Assembly (NCBI GenBank): GCA_964019055.1
Contig: OZ025215.1
Span: 3,373,001 to 3,437,000 of the forward strand
Source of the DNA: Anthopleura xanthogrammica
Lineage: Eukaryota; Cnidaria; Anthozoa; Actiniaria; Actiniidae
Length of the DNA: 64,000 nucleotides
Direction of reading: 5' to 3'
The notes under the pieces: generated by a model
Database searches by the model: none
Told to the model about the DNA's origin: nothing
Seen by the model: only the letters and a program-made list of their open reading frames with translations
Made by a program: the position numbers and the translations under genes
Shown here: in pieces, positions 33,857 to 64,000 of the stretch
Position numbering within the stretch: position 1 is the stretch's first letter
Layout: each line of letters opens with the position of its first letter

Positions 33857-36293
33857 GCGACCCTTGAAATAATAGCGATGAACAATATTTGCGGTGAAGT
33901 TGCATAGAGTTAATAGTCAATAAATACAAAAAGCGCCCGTAGCGGTAACGCGAGCATAGTAGCTGAGTGATATTTTTGGACAAAATTCTAAACGCCGATT
34001 TGTCAAGTTATTCAAGGCAAAATATTTCATTTTACTCCTAAAATTCACAATTGTTCGTTTCTGTTACAACAGCTTTTCCTGTTTTTAATAGGCTGAAAAA
34101 TCCTCGCCCGTCTAAATATTGCGAATGTATTACTAAAGACTACTTCTCTGCAAAATTTCAAATCAGTATTGAGCGCCTTTCATTTCCGTTGACATACGTC
34201 AACGTAAAGATCACATTTTGCGGAATTTTATTAAGATTCCCACCAAGAATGTCTGGCACTCCTGATAAAAAATTTGTTCATGGTAATATTAAAGATTGTG
34301 TCTTCTTGATGTACTCCTCCCTTTCTCCACCCAAAACGGAAAGCATTATGGGGATGTGAAAGTGGTGAATATAAGGAGAATGCAGAATTAGTTCACAAGC
34401 GAAAAAAATAAAATAAAATCTCTTTAATTTAAGTGTCTATTCGTTCTAGCGCTTCGCACTAATTGGGGACACTTTTCACTCACACACACTACCACTACGC
34501 ACACGACAGTCACTCACATGTTTATTTTTACGGAGGGAAGAAACCGGAGTACCTGGAGAAAAACTAAAACTTGTAAATTCTGGGAAAACGTGCTAAAAGG
34601 CACGCATGCGCAAAAGTTTTTCTCTAGTGTCATTACTACCTCTTTCTGAGTGATATATATATATATATAGTCATTTGAAAAAAACGTTGTCACTGACCGG
34701 TTCCGCGACTACGCAACTGAACTACAACGGAGTATGGGTAGAAATCTTAATTATTCGCTCTGAAGTAGTTGTTTTTGCTTACTAATGAGATAACACAAGC
34801 AGCAACCCTTCCAACGTTTGTCTTCGGGTTTTGCGAAAGGAAGACAAAAGTCTATATGACTAATATTCAGTCAAAGATGTTCCCAATTTTGAAACTGTTA
34901 AGTCATTAAAATACTATTTCGACAGCGAATTTTCGTACTGTAAGCCCGGCGCATATTTAATCAGTGAAGAATTCAACCGCTTCAGTGATTTTTGCCCATA
35001 CTCCCGTTTGGGCTAGTCGCGTAGTCGCGGAGCCGTTCGTCGACGTTTTTTCAATTAGCTGTATTCACAGTTTGTTCAAAATTAAACAGAGTGATATGTA
35101 TGCGGATTATTTTATATCCTGTGGACCATACAGTATAGATAGTTAAATTACGTTCACATATTTTTAGGTAAATCCTATATTAAAAGTCATATCCAAACGA
35201 TAAATTTTTGCCTGCCTTTAATTGTTCAAATGAGTCACGTTGCACCGGTTCACAGGACAGATATCAGCAGAAGCCAGCAATGGGCTCCTGATATCAGACG
35301 ATATCCCACGGCTTTCGAGGTGATATTCCTCCCGAAAAAAATAAGTCAAAAAAAAAGGGATAAAAAAAGAAACTCGGTTTTGTACAAACAAGTGAGATAA
35401 AAAGGACTTTTTGAGAAAATTATAATATATATCAATGTATTTTGCTGACTTTTAACAGGCCACTTCGGATCCGTCGTTTTTATCGCTTTGACATCCTTCC
35501 GGTAACAACTGCTGGAAAAAAGTTCTAATTCCTTTCAATATCTGTTACAGGAAATTGATTAAATATAATACGCTTAATGCCTGCATGAATTTTCTCAACC
35601 CTTCACCTTTCAAGGAGGTCTTTTTTGATACGATTTTATTCTTCTTATCATGATTTTTTTTGAAATATGCTCTGTGATATCGTATTGCAGTAAGTTAGAT
35701 TATTTTCACCCATGCACAAACGCTGTGTAAAAAGTATCATTGGCTGCTAGGACATCTGACTGCGCAGTTCAAGAAGGTAGGGGAAAAGATTGAGAAATAG
35801 ATGATGTAAAGACACTCAAGTAATTTAGTATTGTCAATAATATTATATCAACAATATTATATTAATAGCTCTATCTATAGTATTACGTCATTAATGGGCT
35901 ATTTGGAAGTAAATTAACAAAGTATCTCGGAAGCTACCTCTGTGAAAATTCAACGAAATTTGAGTTTCCTAACTAGTAAATAATTATAGACCCCTTGCGC
36001 CACCTCGAAATGGAGGACAAAACAATAGGGGATTTTTCCTGAAAATTACGCTGCTTTCCTGCAAGTAAAAAGAGTCTATAATAAAAAATCTAAGAACAAA
36101 GAAACCTTTCTCTTTTTGCATATGGCCTTAGTATTTCCCTAGCTCACCTAGGTCAACATTTTGTCTGTTGTTAGACTTTGCCATCGGAATTTCGTCTGTA
36201 TTTTCTTGTTAGCCTGGCACCCAAGATAATTTTGATATGGGTCGACTGATTCTTGTTATTAATCCAATAAATTTCTTATTTTTTAATTTATAG
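33857..36293. other. Intergenic region upstream of gene C
   Basis: Holds the inverse SINE-like repeat (34430-34600), a short TA run (34652-34668) and MITE copy 3 (35985-36085, TTATAGACCCCTTG...AGTCTATAATA). Unlike A and B, no copy of the shared promoter block was found. An acceptor (ttatag) abuts the ATG at 36294, so a 5' UTR exon must lie upstream, but I could not place it. Confidence 0.5.
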
Positions 36294-56626
<20,333 letters not shown>

Positions 56627-56949
56627 TCACAAATACTTTCACTAATTAATCAAACACTACTGAGCGTAATAATCATAATGTTCTAAATGATATAAAAAGG
56701 CTATGTAGCAATACTGTAAATGTAATGGCAAAATCTTAAAACCACGAAAAGCAGATATCAGAGTTACACCCATTGCCGTTAAACTCTTTGTTACCTAGTA
56801 CTTCAGTAATGCGCAAACTATATTCTACTATGTAAGCTTCGCGTGGTTCTCAACGCATATTATTCATTGAGTGTTTTTATACCAAATTATTATCATTAAT
56901 TGTGTGAAATTTAGTACTTGCTACAAAGTACCATTTGTACTTCATAATT

Positions 56950-57275
56950 GGTTAAATTAAATATTTTTATAATCGTACCTCAGCTTGTATATTATTTCCT
57001 GGTCAGTGGACAACATGCAAATAGCGAAGACAAGGCACCAGAAAAGAACAAAGTTAAAGAAGATGTACCAATCCAATGTGACTACTCGAATGTGACGGAA
57101 ACACAAAAGACAGAGCTACAAAGCCTTATTAGTGAATACTGCGACGTGTTTGCACTGAAGCCTGAAGAGCTTGGATGTGCTTCTTTAGTAGAACACTATA
57201 TTGAGACTGGAAATAATCCGCCAACCTGAAGTCCTCCTTACAGAAGATCTCACAAAGGGTATCATCTCTCATGCG
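56950..57275 (+). pseudogene. Decayed LTR-retrotransposon pol fragment (Ty3/gypsy-like)
   Basis: The frame contains IQCDYSNVTETQKTELQSLI, EYCDVFALKPEELGCASLVE and HYIETGNNPPT before a stop. The pattern FA..PEELG....VEH.I.TG..PP(I/V)....YR is the protease-RT linker of gypsy-type elements. After the stop the same frame continues SPPYRRSHKG. No RT core follows. Confidence 0.65.
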
Positions 57276-57960
57276 TGATATCCTTCTATACACAAGAAAC
57301 AGGGTTTGGCGCTTGTCCCTTACTCTTAGGATAGACGTTCCTTCATTTTCAAGTGACCAAATCAGCTACATTCCATGGCAAGCAGCGGTGGACAATTCAA
57401 CGATAAATCTCCACTACGAATATCTCAAACTGACAACACCACTTCGTTTCAATACAAGTATTACCCAGGCACTGGATAACACCTTTGGCAGCCTCGATGG
57501 ATAGCTTGGCACCAAACTCTTAATGATACAAGACGATATCTCCAAAATCCAAGAAACTTCAACCACCACGCTCAACGACATATTAAAGTACATCCCTTTT
57601 GCTCTTGCAATCCTGAACATTATCATTCACAAATCCTTGAAGACTTGCTCGAAGGCATACGCAGAAAAATGCAAGAGATAAACGAGGGAAATGCATTTTG
57701 GAGATTTTGGAAGGGCAAATAGGACCACTAACGGGCAAATTATTTGTCACAATTGTAAACGTGTTGGTCAATTGTTCTAATTCTTGTTGCTGCTCGACAC
57801 TTCCTGCGTGCTCTACTTCTTCACAAGCCAGAAGAGACACATCCATAACGACACACAAGTTGTTGTGGACCATAACCGTTGTCAAGATTGTAAACATCTC
57901 CTGAAAAGAAGCAGTATCCCTGAACCTTAAGACAGTGTAACTGATGAACTGAGTTCAAAG
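57276..57960 (+). other. Decayed open frames of unknown origin beside the pol fragment
   Basis: The frame 57271-57504 ends in TAG. Past the stop it continues with heptad-like residues (QDDISKIQETSTTTL) and then a hydrophobic run (FALAILNIIIH). This could be a coiled-coil plus membrane segment, as in env-like retroelement genes, but no family is recognised. I treat it as a relic. Confidence 0.3.
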
Positions 57961-58275
57961 TCCTGCTTTGGTGTGCAGGTTATCCTACAGGGTGAACGCT
58001 TAATAATCGCATACCCAATTCTTTAGATTTTATTTAGGAAAAATAATGTTTATAACAATTAGAAGAAGTAGAAAAAATTGGATGTTGTATCACGTTTTGA
58101 AAAAACACACTGGTTTTGTTCCTGGTAAATCATGGTTTCTTAACCGTGGGGATATAAACAGCTTGATAAAAGCTGTAATAAATTCATCTTCTAGGGAAGG
58201 GACACACCCAAGAAATCCTAAAAGGTTAACATATATCTATTATCTATTTTATTCATTTATCTAATATATAATTTT

Positions 58276-58306
58276 GGGGGGGGGGGGGGGGGGAGGGAGG
58301 GGGAGG
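58276..58306. repeat. Poly-G run
   Basis: Eighteen consecutive G, then AGGGAGGGGGAGG. Strong potential for G-quadruplex formation. It could also be an assembly or sequencing weak spot. Confidence 0.8.
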
Positions 58307-58599
58307 AGTCTATAAAAAATATTTTAAGAGTGCAATTGGGGTGCATGGATTAACTTAATAGCTACGTTATTAACAAGATCAACGCCCTAATCTGCAACCT
58401 TCGTATGAAGCAGTCAATTGCAGTCATAAATTACTCAATCCGTGTTTCATTATTAGAAAACCAAATCATTATAGAACCTCTCGAAAGGCTGAGGCAACGC
58501 ATATGATCTAGCTTAAGATAACTTTAAATCTTTGCTATGCCCTAAGATTTAAGTTATTATTTCAATTAATTGATTTATCTTTATTTTTGTTGTACAACA

Positions 58600-58790
58600 C
58601 AGCATCCTTGTAAAGCAGGCTTTATTTTCCTTTTACGTAACACATTTATTTATAATTATAAATTAATATATTTAGCTTAGTTAGTGCAGTGTAGTATCTT
58701 AGCTTAGTATAGTATTTTACATGTATTTTTTATTATTATATAACCCTGGAGGATTTACCATGTCTAAATAAAGTTTACTCTAACTCTTGG
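58600..58790 (+). mobile_element. Possible LINE 3' tail
   Basis: AT-rich sequence ending ACCATGTCTAAATAAAGTTT, with an AATAAA signal at about 58769. It resembles the 3' UTR of non-LTR elements. No coding part is attached. Confidence 0.3.
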
Positions 58791-58920
58791 CACATCTCGA
58801 AAAAATAGATTCCAAAATCCGATTGGATAGAAAATCATTATTAGCTATCGTGCTTCATGATTTCGAAACTTGGGTTACAACTCTCCCTTAAAATATATAT
58901 TTTTTTATTTTTCTTTCTTC

Positions 58921-59120
58921 AGACCTGTTTTATTTGCCTGGATGAAAATCAGGAGAGTCATCTTAATCAATTGTTTATTTGCAAAAAATATATTCATAGC
59001 AAGTGTGTGCTTGATTTTATAATGATAGGCCAAACACATTCAAAGCAATGTCCTCATTGCAGGCAAAAGCTCTCATTAAGGCATTATTCCCCAGTTACCG
59101 CAATGTATTTCTTCAAAACT
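58921..59120 (+). pseudogene. Degenerate RING-like zinc-finger exon
   Basis: After ttcttcag: TCFICLDENQESHLNQLFIC, then KKYIHSKC and QCPHCRQKL. C-x2-C, C-x4-H-x2-C and C-x2-C fit a RING-type cross-brace, but one zinc ligand (after KC) is missing. An overlapping frame (59048-59317) carries a Lys/Glu-rich stretch (KHFPEEKKEKLVKLIYRRCR). Which frame is real beyond 59060 is unclear. Confidence 0.45.
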
Positions 59121-59390
59121 TAATGGATAGTTGGATACCAAATGGAGATGATAATCGAAGGAACTTGTCTTCGTCTTCAGGGAATATAAAAAGGAGAGAG
59201 GCAGAATTGCGGTGGTTAACGAAACATTTCCCGGAAGAAAAAAAGGAAAAATTAGTGAAACTAATCTACAGGAGATGCAGGAAGCTAGCATCCAGAATCA
59301 CTTTTACAAGTAGTTGAATTTGGGACCTGCTACTGGTGGAGATGGTAAAGCCTATACTCATGGTTGCAACATCTTAGAATTTAAACAAGT

Positions 59391-60351
59391 AACTTTTGGA
59401 GAACATCGAATTTTCATCGAGTGACAATGATGATGACAAATTAAATTTACAAGATTTGATTAATGAATGTGATTTTAATGAAGTTGGAAACGCAAACATT
59501 TCCATTGCCCCTAATTATTTTTACCACAACACCACTGAGAGTCAACGCACTGAGATCTAGACTGATACCAAGCCGAATAAGCACCGAAAAGTTTCCTTTT
59601 GAAGCGCTTGAAAACCAGCATGGAACCGGCAAGAAGGTATTTATTTATTTATTTATTTATTTATATCTTAAAAGTATTACACCATAAAACAAAAAACATG
59701 TCTACTCATTAAGTTTTATTTGCGTTAGTATTAACCAAACTAAATTCCCCCGTTGTGCTCTCTAGTGTTCATAATGGCTGCTTCAAACCAAGAAAATGCT
59801 GTTTTAAGTGATAATTAGTATACCAGACACTTTTTCTACTCTTCTTCTATTATATGTTTCCTTATGAAGAGCTTGAAAACCAGCATGGAACCGGCAAGAA
59901 GGCATTTATTCATTTATTTATTTATATCTTAAAAGTATTACACCATAAAACAAAAACATGTCTACTCATTAAGTTTTATTTGCGTCAGTATTAACCAAAC
60001 TAATAAATGTTTACTTTTATTATATTTGTTTAGACTCCTACACAAAAGAAAACGCACCATTGTGAAATATGCGGTAAAAAATTCAAGCGTACTGACCACC
60101 TCAAGAGACATCAAAATATTCATAGCAAAGAAAAGATTTTTGAGTGCCAAACCTATGATAAAAGTTTCAACGATAAGAGGAATCTCCATCGGCATGAGAA
60201 GATTCACTAGAGACCTGCAGTTGAGCGATAGTTATCCTGTGAAAAATGCAATGAAAAATTCAACAATATGAATTCATTGCATGTTCACATTGAGACTTAC
60301 ACTCCCAAACCCTCTACGAGTGGAACAAAAAGAAAAAACGATTCCCCATAA
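59391..60351 (+). pseudogene. C2H2 zinc-finger gene fragment, copy 1
   Basis: Acidic piece FSSSDNDDDKLNLQDLINEC (59411-), then in another frame FPFEALENQHGTGKK with a donor at 59637. After an acceptor (tttag, 60033): THHCEICGKKFKRTDHLKRH, FECQTYDKSFNDKRNLHRHE, two stops, SCEKCNEKFNNMNSLHVH and PSTSGTKRK. Three C2H2 fingers. The second has lost a cysteine (CQTY). The intron carries a duplicated piece (59850-60004), including a decayed MAASNQENAVLSD exon at 59774. Nonfunctional as it stands. Confidence 0.6.
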
Positions 60352-60484
60352 GTAAGCTATCTGCTACAGGGGTAAGTTGGGGTTTCAGCATAGTCAATAA
60401 CCAAATGCATACGTATACTCAAGAGCGGACTGGTTTTTCATACTTTTACCATAAGAGAAAAGTCTTAGCGAATGGACCCCATTT

Positions 60485-60598
60485 TCATCGAGTGACAATG
60501 ATGATGACAAATTAAATTTACAAGATTTGATTAATGAATGTAATTTTAATGAAGTTGGAAACACAAACATTTCAAATCAAAACCTCACTCATATGAAC
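60485..60598 (+). repeat. Second copy of the acidic exon
   Basis: FSSSDNDDDKLNLQDLINEC recurs (59411 versus 60487), nearly identical at the DNA level, then ends in a stop after NLTHMN. Part of the local duplication. Confidence 0.6.
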
Positions 60599-60968
60599 TA
60601 GAGGGAATAATAAACTCACGTAATTTTGTTTTTTGATTCTTAACTCTCGTACTTCTTAATTCCTGTAACGCTGGCACTGCCAAAGGAAATGGGAACAAGA
60701 CGTTGGTGAAGAAAAGAATCAGAATCTAAGTCACGGATTCGGAAGAAGAGAGAGAGAGAAAGAGGAAGTAAGTAAAAGGGACATGTAATATAATATGTAA
60801 TATGTAATATAGAAGAAAGACACATAGATACATGGCAAGAAAAATCCCGATTCATCATACCATAATAAAACACCGACATTACTATTGTTTCAAAATCATA
60901 TAAATTTGGTAGAAAAATACTATTTTATACTATACTCATACTTATAAGAAAACGAAAACAAAATAATT

Positions 60969-61420
60969 ATGAGTATTAAAGAACAATTAAGTCAAACTGT
61001 ATTGGATGAGGAAGCGAAAGCCCATATTGAAGAGAGGCACATCGAAAACTGGCCAGGAAAATCCAGGTTCTTTATATCTAAAGAAGAGGTTTTCGACCTT
61101 GTGAGCAGTATGGTACGAGAGAAGCTGCATACAAAAATGAAATATCCGAATTGCAACCGAATAACACAATAGTGTTAAGAAAGGTGATGGAACAGGAAAT
61201 AGGCGTGAACAGAGTTAATGGAGAAAAGAGGGATAACATAATGTTTGTCATTATAAGAGATAAAAGAGTGGTTACTGCATACCCCGCTGGGTTAGAGAAA
61301 AACGTAGAAGAAGTGTATTGCGAAGAAGTGGACGATGAAGGGAATTATATCACCAGCCCATCACGGCCCATCCAAAGCCCATCCCAAACGCGGATCGTGT
61401 GGTGCTTACACTACTACTAG
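60969..61420 (+). pseudogene. RNase-toxin-like reading frame, copy 1 (frameshifted)
   Basis: The first frame (60969-61172) starts MSIKEQLSQTVLDEEAKAHI and holds EERHIENWPGKSRFF and VFDLVSSMV. The second (to 61420) holds IVLRKVMEQEIGV, NIMFVIIRDKRVVTAYPAG and an acidic end. The order His motif, GKSxF, then a strand pair ending VVTAYP resembles bacterial polymorphic-toxin RNases of the BECR group. A one-base shift separates the halves at about 61110-61150. Domain assignment is from motif memory only. Confidence 0.4.
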
Positions 61421-61428
61421 TGTTCATA

Positions 61429-61621
61429 ATGGCTGCTTCAAACCAAGAAAATGCTGTTTTAAGTGATGGTTAGTATACCAGACACTATTTCTACTCTTCT
61501 TCTATTATATGCTTATTTGCTATCTTTCCTTAATTAGATGTGGAAATAATCCCCGAATACCCTGAAGTGGAAATTCGAATTTCTAAAGAATTGGCCTTGA
61601 CAAGTTCTTCAGCTGAAACCT
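61429..61621 (+). pseudogene. Zinc-finger-family leader exons
   Basis: 61429-61468 reads MAASNQENAVLSD with donor G|gttagt. After an acceptor (aattag, 61548) the frame gives DVEIIPEYPEVEIRISKELA and stops after SSSAET. The first exon also occurs at 59774 (donor mutated) and 62658-62697. Confidence 0.45.
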
Positions 61622-62197
61622 AAGCATCAACATCCTTGACGGGCAGAACTGAGAACGCTGGCACTGCCAAAGGAATTGGGAACAAGAAGTTGGTGAAGAA
61701 AAGAATCAGAATCTAAGTCACGGATTCGGAAGAAGAGAGAGAGAGAAAGAGGAAGTAAGTAAAAGGGACATGTAATATAATATGTAATATAATATACTTC
61801 ATGAATATTTATGTCATTTGTATGCCTAAAAGCAAATAAGTCTTTTATACTTCGTCAGAGTTTTTCTAACCTCTGTGTGATGAACATGGGGTCTTTTTGC
61901 CCACCTTTTAAACGAGTCTATTTCAAGAGTCTGTTTCACCTTAAACTGGGCTTACATGGTACAAGAATTCAATTGAGATATTACTTCCAATATATTAAGT
62001 GAAGTGAAGTCGTTTTGAACAACAGGCGAAACCGTACATAGAAGAAAGACACATAGATAGATGGCAAGAAAAATCCCGATTCATCATACCATAATAAAAC
62101 ACCGACATTACTATTGTTTCAAAATCATATAAATTTGGTAGAAAAATACTATTTTATACTATACTCATACTTATAAGAAAACGAAAACAAAATAATT

Positions 62198-62649
62198 ATG
62201 AGTATTAAAGAACAATTAAGTCAAACTAGATTGGATGAGGAAGCGAAAGCCCATATTGAAGAGAGGCACATCGAAAACTGGCCAGGAAAATCAAGGTTCT
62301 TTATAACTAAAGAAGAGGTTTTCGACCTTGTGAGCAGTATGGTACGAGAGAAGCTGCATACAAAAATGAAATATCCGAATTGCAACCGAATAACACAATA
62401 GTGTTAAGAAAGGTGATGGAACAGGAAATAGGCGTGAAAAGAGTTAATGGAGAAAAGAGGGATAACATAATGTTTGTCATTATAAGAGATAAAAGAGTGG
62501 TTACTGCATACCCCGCTGGGTTAGAGAAAAACATAGAAGAAGTGTATTGCGAAGGAGTGGACGATGAAGGGAATTATATCACCAGCCCATCACGGCCCAT
62601 CCAAAGCCCATCCCAAACGCGGATCGTGTGGTGCTTACACTACTACTAG
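62198..62649 (+). pseudogene. RNase-toxin-like reading frame, copy 2 (same frameshift)
   Basis: Offset from copy 1 by exactly 1,229 bases with only a handful of differences (RLDEEAK for VLDEEAK; GVKRVNG for GVNRVNG). It has the same break between the two frames, so the break is older than the duplication or serves a purpose. Upstream, about 245 bases (61796-62040) are present here but not in copy 1. Confidence 0.45.
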
Positions 62650-62657
62650 TGTTCATA

Positions 62658-63180
62658 ATGGCTGCTTCAAACCAAGAAAATGCTGTTTTAAGTGATGGTT
62701 AGCATACCAGACACTATTTCTACTCTTCTTCTATTATATGATTCCTTATGAAGCACTTGAAAACCAGAATGGAACCAGCAAGAAGGTATTCATTCATTTA
62801 TTTATTGATATCTTAAAAGTATTACACCATAAAACAAAAACATGTCTACTCATTAAGTTTTATTTGCGTTAGTATTAACCAAACTAATAAATGTTTATTT
62901 TTATATATATTTTTAGACTCCTACACAAAAGAAAACGCACCATTGTGAAATATGCGGTAAAAAATTCAAGCGTACTGATCACCTCAAGAGACATCAAAAC
63001 GTTTACACCAAAGAGAAGATTTTTGAGTGCCAAACCTGTGGTAAAAGTTTTAACGATAAGAGGAATCTCAATCGGCATGAGAAGATTCACCAGAGACCTG
63101 GAGTTGCGTGATAGTTCTCCTGTGAAAAATGCAATGAAAAATTCAACAATGTGAATTCATTGCATGTTCATATTTAGACT
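62658..63180 (+). pseudogene. C2H2 zinc-finger gene fragment, copy 2
   Basis: Leader exon MAASNQENAVLSD (62658-62697), then FPYEALENQNGTSKK at about 62743. After an acceptor (tttag, 62916): THHCEICGKKFKRTDHLKRH and FECQTCGKSFNDKRNLNRHE. Finger 2 is intact here, unlike copy 1, but finger 1 lost its last His (NVYTKEK). A stop follows at 63109. Confidence 0.55.
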
Positions 63181-63586
63181 ACCATCCCAAACCCTCTATG
63201 AGTGGAACAAAGAGAAAAAACAAAAAATTATCCATATCTACGATTCTTACTGATTGAATAGATTTTTTTGGTTTGTTTGTATGTTGATACAAACTTTAGC
63301 TCAATAGCTACGTTATTAAGGTTACTGTAAACCTTCAGGGGTATGTTTCGTTTAAAACTATCTCTCCGCAACATATTAAACAAAACCATTTAAAACTATA
63401 TACCGTTTTAAAGGTTATATGATAAAGATTTCAAATATAATACTTCCAAAAAGCAATTTTATAATCTGAAACAATACCGGTGCCGTAAAGACAAATCGGG
63501 TGGGTTTCGTAGACATGAATTAATGGCATCGGGTTAACGAGGAATTCCAAATGAACTGCACTACCTTAATAGGGTAATGTTAAACT

Positions 63587-63739
63587 AAAAAAGGGTGTGA
63601 GCGATTTTTGTTTTTTTGCTTTATTAAAAAGTTATGAGAGTTTAAAGTTGGACGGTGGAAAAAATTCTCTATCGATTGACGTTTGATCGCATTTCAGGCG
63701 AAATAATCAAAATATCAAAAAACGCTCACACCCTTTTGT
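63587..63739. mobile_element. MITE-like element with AAAAGGGTGTGAGCG ends
   Basis: AAAAAGGGTGTGAGCGATTTTT at the left pairs with AAAACGCTCACACCCTTTT at the right, about 150 bases apart. No coding content. The remaining bases to 64000 hold nothing I recognise. Confidence 0.65.
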
Positions 63740-64000
63740 TTATTAATATCTATACATGCTCTCTGCCAAATTTCTTCGAAATTAAACAAAACCTCATACC
63801 CTATTAATTCATTTAAAGAGAGGGAATTGTCGAAAAATTGATCATAGAGATTTTAAGCTTTAAAGATTTTGGATGCGTTCACACCTCGTTAAGACGACTG
63901 TCAACAGTCAGAGACCGACAACCAATCAGAGATGGAGTCAAACGGAGTATTGACAAGCTTTTGAAATTCGCGGGAAATCATACAGTTTTATTTGAATGAC

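Noticed and set aside
33012..33885. Open frames with SerAlaPheArgPhePro or its reverse repeats
   Set aside because: Translations of the GCGGAAA heptamer array; no start context, no domain.

Overview
The window is animal nuclear DNA: AT-rich, intron-dense, full of short foldback elements, tRNA-derived SINE-like sequence and retroelement relics. The extracellular modules (MAM, SRCR group A, FA58C/discoidin, D8C, C-type lectin, EGF) and the repeat content suggest a cnidarian, most likely a coral or sea anemone. This is inference from domain and repeat style; no species-diagnostic sequence was recognised.

Three related multi-exon genes dominate. Gene A (minus strand, promoter near 12.25 kb, running off the left edge) encodes signal peptide-MAM-MAM-SRCR-MAM. 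Gene B (minus, about 32.6 to 14.0 kb) encodes signal peptide, ten FA58C domains, EGF, a SEA-like membrane-proximal module, one transmembrane helix and a short tail. Gene C (plus, 36.3 to 56.6 kb) encodes signal peptide-MAM-MAM-SRCR-MAM-SRCR-D8C-linker-SRCR-MAM(with an embedded C-type lectin exon)-MAM-SRCR-SRCR-SRCR-EGF-SEA-like-TM-tail. All three share a 67-nt signal-peptide exon starting directly at a splice acceptor. A and C share the MAM/SRCR ectodomain in inverted orientation. B and C share the EGF-SEA-TM-tail end. The locus therefore looks like a cluster of type I surface receptors that keep a common start and end and exchange ectodomains through symmetric phase-1 exons. I traced exons by hand. 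Reading frame holds through every junction of A (to the window edge) and B, and through C except inside its first MAM domain.

Gene B contains a six-domain-exon run (FA58C types X, Y, Z) present three times in nearly identical form, including introns, plus a fourth X. Its oldest copy by position carries a 2.2-kb intron insertion with a 28-bp minisatellite. Introns and intergenic DNA hold many foldback elements, a large inverted repeat built on a (GCGGAAA)n tract (33.1 to 33.9 kb), a tRNA-like pseudogene with a tandemly amplified 5' end, and LINE, Crypton and LTR fragments.

From 56.9 kb to the right end the DNA changes character: a decayed LTR-retrotransposon pol fragment, an 18-G run, a degenerate RING-like exon, repeated pieces of a C2H2 zinc-finger gene, and two copies of a small reading frame resembling bacterial RNase-type toxin domains, both with the same frameshift. 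This block looks like a decayed, locally duplicated repeat family.
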